NCBI GenBank assembly: GCA_029262335.1
Contig: JAJCZQ010000017.1
Location: 84,250 to 148,249, forward strand
Length of the DNA: 64,000 nucleotides
Origin: Deltaproteobacteria bacterium
Lineage (GTDB): Bacteria > Desulfobacterota_D > UBA1144 > Nemesobacterales > JAJCZQ01
Direction of reading: 5' to 3'
This document shows positions 59,064-64,000 of the stretch, piece after piece. Each line of letters opens with the position of its first letter. The first letter of the stretch is position 1. Below the pieces are notes generated by a model, which ran no database searches, had not been told where the DNA came from, and saw nothing but the letters and a program-made list of their open reading frames with translations. The translations under genes were made by a program, and so were the position numbers.

Positions 59064-60584
59064 ATGATGGACGATTTAAAAGTCGAGAATATAGGCGAGA
59101 TACTAAGAAACAGAATTAAGGGATACGATCAGAAGGTAGATACCTCTGAAGTCGGTACGGTAATTTCCGTAGGTGACGGTATCGTAAGGGCTTTCGGGCT
59201 CGACCAGGCCAAAGCCGGTGAACTCGTGGAGTTTCAGAGCGGGATATCCGGACTGGTACTTAACCTTGAGGAAGACAATGTTGGTATTGCACTTTTTGGT
59301 GAAGATACCCATGTTGCACAGGGAGACCTCGTAAAACGTACGGGTAACATTGCTGAAATACCTGTAGGTGAGGCTATGAAGGGCAGAGTTGTTGATGCAC
59401 TTGGTAACCCTATTGATGGTAAAGGCGAAATTGCTACTACGGAAACAAGGCAGATTGAGGTAAAAGCACCTGGTGTTGTTTACAGGCAATCGGTTAGCGA
59501 ACCGCTTCAGACAGGAGTCAAGGCTATTGATGCAATGATCCCGATAGGTAGAGGCCAAAGAGAGCTTATCCTCGGAGACAGGCAGACAGGTAAAACTGCT
59601 ATTGCAATTGATACAATTATTAATCAGAAAGAAGAAGATGTTTACTGCATTTATGTTGCAATCGGACAGAAGCAGTCCACAGTGGCCCAGGTGGTTGATA
59701 AACTGAAAGAACACGGGGCAATGGAATACACTACAATCGTTGCAGCTACAGCAAGCACCCCGGCTCCTTACCAGTTTCTTGCACCATTTTCGGGATCAGC
59801 ACTTGGAGAGTACTTCAGGGACAGCGGAAAACACGCACTTATTATATATGATGATTTAACAAAACATGCCTGGGCATACAGGCAGCTTTCACTACTTTTA
59901 AAAAGGCCGCCGGGACGTGAAGCATATCCTGGTGACGTGTTTTATCTCCATTCAAGGCTTCTTGAAAGGGCAGCCAAGATGAGGGACGAAGATGGCGGAG
60001 GTTCGTTAACAGCACTTCCGATCATTGAAACACAGGCAGGTGACGTTTCTGCTTATATTCCTACAAACGTTATTTCCATTACGGATGGGCAGATCTACCT
60101 TGAAAGTGATCTTTTCTATTCTGGAATCAGACCGGCTATTAACGTAGGGCTTTCGGTTTCCAGGGTAGGTGGTTCGGCTCAGATTAAGGCTATGAAAAAC
60201 ATTGCCGGTACTTTAAGGCTTGAACTTGCACAGTACAGGGAAGTAGAAGCATTTTCTCAGTTTGCTTCTGACCTTGATGCAGCAACCCAGGCCCAGCTTG
60301 CAAGAGGAAGCAGACTTGTGGAAGCTCTAAAGCAGGGGCAGTATCAGCCGCTTCCGGTTGAAAAACAGATCCTTTCAATTTTTGCTGTAACCAACGGTTA
60401 TGTAGATAAATATGACAAGGAAGCTGTTCAGAGATATGAAAAAGAGATGTTTTCCTACATTGAATCAAAATACCAGTACATACTTGACGAGATTAAAAAA
60501 GAAAAAGTTATATCCGACGATCTTGCAGGAAAGATCAGGGGTGCGCTTGACGAGTTAGTACAGCAACTAGGTGAGTTTAAATAA
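59064..60584 (+). CDS. atpA: ATP synthase subunit alpha
   Basis: A 506-aa non-catalytic nucleotide-binding subunit. P-loop GDRQTGKT (171-178), then [23 protein letters not shown] with LHSRLLERA, and [13 protein letters not shown] are all diagnostic. It forms the F1 hexamer with the beta subunit. AAGGAG lies before the ATG pair (59064 and 59067). The next gene, atpG, starts 3 bases after the stop. Confidence 0.97.
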   Translation: MMDDLKVENIGEILRNRIKGYDQKVDTSEVGTVISVGDGIVRAFGLDQAKAGELVEFQSGISGLVLNLEEDNVGIALFGEDTHVAQGDLVKRTGNIAEIPVGEAMKGRVVDALGNPIDGKGEIATTETRQIEVKAPGVVYRQSVSEPLQTGVKAIDAMIPIGRGQRELILGDRQTGKTAIAIDTIINQKEEDVYCIYVAIGQKQSTVAQVVDKLKEHGAMEYTTIVAATASTPAPYQFLAPFSGSALGEYFRDSGKHALIIYDDLTKHAWAYRQLSLLLKRPPGREAYPGDVFYLHSRLLERAAKMRDEDGGGSLTALPIIETQAGDVSAYIPTNVISITDGQIYLESDLFYSGIRPAINVGLSVSRVGGSAQIKAMKNIAGTLRLELAQYREVEAFSQFASDLDAATQAQLARGSRLVEALKQGQYQPLPVEKQILSIFAVTNGYVDKYDKEAVQRYEKEMFSYIESKYQYILDEIKKEKVISDDLAGKIRGALDELVQQLGEFK

Positions 60585-60587
60585 AAG

Positions 60588-62902
<2,315 letters not shown>

Positions 62903-62919
62903 TTTTCAGGAGCAAATAA

Positions 62920-63318
62920 TTGGCAGATAATTTACACTTAAAAGTAATTACACCGCTTGCGCTTATTATTGATGAGCAGGTCGAGCTTGTTGAAGGGCCG
63001 GGAGAACTCGGAGAGTTTGGAATACTTCCGGGGCATGTGCCATTTGTGACAACACTTAGCCCGGGATTTTTAAAGTACAAACAGGGCTCTGACACAAAAT
63101 CACTTCTTATTCACGGCGGCCTTGCCGAAGTGAGTGATGATAACGTACGTGTGCTTACGGATTCCACTGAAGACCCGTCCACAATCGATACTTCTGCGGC
63201 TAAAGAAGATATTTATAAATTAGAAAAACAGATTGAAGAAAGCCAGGGTAATGCAAAGAAGTTAAAAGAGCTTGATCATCAGCTGAAGATTGCCCAGGCA
63301 AGAGCTTCTGTAAAATAA
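62920..63318 (+). CDS. atpC: ATP synthase subunit epsilon
   Basis: A 132-aa subunit, N-terminal beta sandwich (LHLKVITPLALIIDEQVELVEGPGELGEFGILPGHVPFVT) and a C-terminal helical hairpin (AKEDIYKLEKQIEESQGNAKKLKEL). It is the regulatory inhibitor of F1. The start is TTG 62920 with AGGAGC six to nine bases upstream. It ends the operon and is followed by the terminator at 63343-63380. Confidence 0.94.
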   Translation: MADNLHLKVITPLALIIDEQVELVEGPGELGEFGILPGHVPFVTTLSPGFLKYKQGSDTKSLLIHGGLAEVSDDNVRVLTDSTEDPSTIDTSAAKEDIYKLEKQIEESQGNAKKLKELDHQLKIAQARASVK

Positions 63319-63342
63319 ATAAATTTAATTTATTTTAGATAT

Positions 63343-63380
63343 AAAAAAAGCCCCGGCTACTAAATAGTCGGGGCTTTTTT
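63343..63380. terminator. Rho-independent terminator after the ATP synthase operon (bidirectional)
   Basis: GCCCCGGCTA (63350-63359) pairs with TAGTCGGGGC (63365-63374), one G-U pair, 5-base loop. A run of A precedes and a run of T follows (63375-63380). It can end transcripts from both the plus-strand ATP synthase operon and the minus-strand nrdJ gene. Confidence 0.93.
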
Positions 63381-63400
63381 GTTTTATTTCTGGATTTTAT

Positions 63401-64000
63401 TTAACTGCATTTAGAGTAAGCACATGTTCTGCATGTCATGCAGCCGGATTCAAATGCAAGCGCCCTGTCTCCGCATTCGGGACAGACTTCAAGTATTATA
63501 TCCGTACTTCCCGTGCTTTTTACGAACATATCGGTCTGTTTGTCTTCCTCAGCTGTTTTTTTTTCAGCGCCAGGATCTGTTACAAACCTTTTTTTAAGAA
63601 CAGTTGCTATAGCATCAGGTATGGACATCACGAGCTTGCCTTCTGAGAATACGGGTGAGGACCCGCCGATTCCCTCAAGCTGCTCTACAACGTCCTTAAC
63701 GCTTATTCCTGACCTAAGGGCCAAAGATACCAGCCTTCCGGTTGCCTCGGCATCTGCCATGGTCGTATAACCTGATTTTCCAATTTGAACGAACACTTCA
63801 AAGGGCCTTCCCTCGTGAGTATTTATAGTCACGTAGAGATTTCCGTACCCGGTTTTTATCACCTCTGTAAAACCTTCCAGAAAGTGAGGCCTTTTTACTG
63901 GCTTAACTTCCGGAAAAGAGGTGGGATGAGGGGATGAGGTGAGGTTGGGGTGGGTGGTTGGCATCCCTTCATCCCGGGTTGAAGTGGTTTCTAACTCTTT
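63401..64000 (-). CDS. nrdJ: C-terminal part of adenosylcobalamin-dependent (class II) ribonucleotide reductase (partial)
   Basis: The frame is open to the window edge; 199 residues are visible. The sequence has KRPHFLEGFTEVIKTGYGNLYVTINTHEGRPFEVFVQIGKSG and AEATGRLVSLALRSGISVKDVVEQLEGI, the TSCPD domain at the end of NrdJ-type reductases. The tail is a zinc/redox finger, CPECGDRALAFESGCMTCRTC, ending YSKCS. These C-terminal cysteines usually re-reduce the active site. Class II enzymes need adenosylcobalamin, which links this gene to the cobamide salvage block at 10.5-18 kb. Start and catalytic domain lie outside the window. The ATG at 63964 is internal and not the start. Confidence 0.9.
   Translation of the reverse strand, partial: KELETTSTRDEGMPTTHPNLTSSPHPTSFPEVKPVKRPHFLEGFTEVIKTGYGNLYVTINTHEGRPFEVFVQIGKSGYTTMADAEATGRLVSLALRSGISVKDVVEQLEGIGGSSPVFSEGKLVMSIPDAIATVLKKRFVTDPGAEKKTAEEDKQTDMFVKSTGSTDIILEVCPECGDRALAFESGCMTCRTCAYSKCS

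Noticed and set aside
59103..59714. 203-codon frame antisense to atpA
   Set aside because: Lies fully in atpA; the content is a reflection of its codon bias.
63401..63964. Complete 187-aa TSCPD protein starting at ATG 63964
   Set aside because: The frame stays open to the window edge and the domain is the known C-terminus of class II ribonucleotide reductase; the ATG has no ribosome site.

Overview
The window looks like a lean chromosomal segment of a free-living, diderm (Gram-negative-type) bacterium. Evidence for the outer membrane is a TonB-type receptor, a second outer-membrane barrel, several lipoproteins and Mla-type lipid-transport genes. Composition is AT-rich. The ATP synthase has two b-type subunits, the first with a signal-peptide-like N-terminus, as in deltaproteobacteria-like lineages. 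Together with a propionyl-CoA-carboxylase-type operon, luciferase-like oxidoreductases and a class II ribonucleotide reductase, this suggests a delta-like or candidate-phylum lineage. I cannot name the taxon from sequence alone. I saw no rRNA, tRNA, CRISPR array, insertion sequence or phage gene. Once the small genes below are counted, no stretch over 300 bases lacks a feature.

Layout. 1-5.8 kb is a zinc/metal-homeostasis island: outer-membrane barrel, Znu-type ABC importer, LolD/FtsX-type ABC unit with a His-rich loop, DUF3299 protein, and cysteine-free bL33 plus a bL28 without Cys pairs. 5.8-9.8 kb holds TrkH, an auxin-efflux-carrier-type permease (apparently without an ATG/GTG/TTG start) and FabH. 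9.9-10.5 kb encodes a one-TM protein with 44-residue DPFK repeats. 10.5-18.4 kb is a cobamide salvage and remodelling block: BtuF-like protein, CobS, CbiR, CobU, CobT, a beta-propeller lipoprotein and BtuB, the last three read from one promoter through a cobalamin riboswitch. 18.4-30 kb carries two luciferase-like oxidoreductases, a peptide-binding lipoprotein, threonine ammonia-lyase, a three-gene biotin-dependent acyl-CoA carboxylase, CoaE, an RraA-family protein, GltX and a glutaredoxin. 30-36.7 kb has an MlaE-type permease with a lipoprotein, an aminotransferase, rplM-rpsI, inositol-3-phosphate synthase and membrane proteins.

36.7-38.0 kb is the most novel-looking locus. On the minus strand an ECF-type promoter is followed by a 41-residue, 12-cysteine metallothionein-like peptide, a hairpin, a SigZ-like ECF sigma factor with a CxxCxxC tail, and two tiny lipoproteins. 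38-45 kb has a primary-type sigma factor, Mn-type SOD, an MlaF-like ATPase, an amino-acid permease with universal-stress domains, three tandem paralogous mini zinc-ribbon proteins (54-58 aa) and a VPGC-thioredoxin/MsrA-like fusion. 45-56 kb holds ComEC, IspF-IspD-PIN/TRAM, a metallo-beta-lactamase-fold protein, PurB, a DsbA-like lipoprotein, an RDD protein and a GshA-type ligase. 56-63.4 kb is a Kef-type antiporter joined to the ATP synthase operon (b', b, delta, alpha, gamma, beta, epsilon). The window ends inside a class II (B12-dependent) ribonucleotide reductase.

How it fits together. Imported cobamides (BtuB, propeller lipoprotein) would be remodelled by CbiR/CobU/CobS/CobT. They would feed at least the B12-dependent ribonucleotide reductase and perhaps a propionate/methylmalonyl pathway. 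Metal and thiol control recurs: zinc uptake, metallothionein, zinc ribbons, GshA, glutaredoxin, DsbA-like and VPGC proteins. Coding is very compact. Four convergent gene pairs share a 4-base stop overlap, and UUG starts with good Shine-Dalgarno sites are common.
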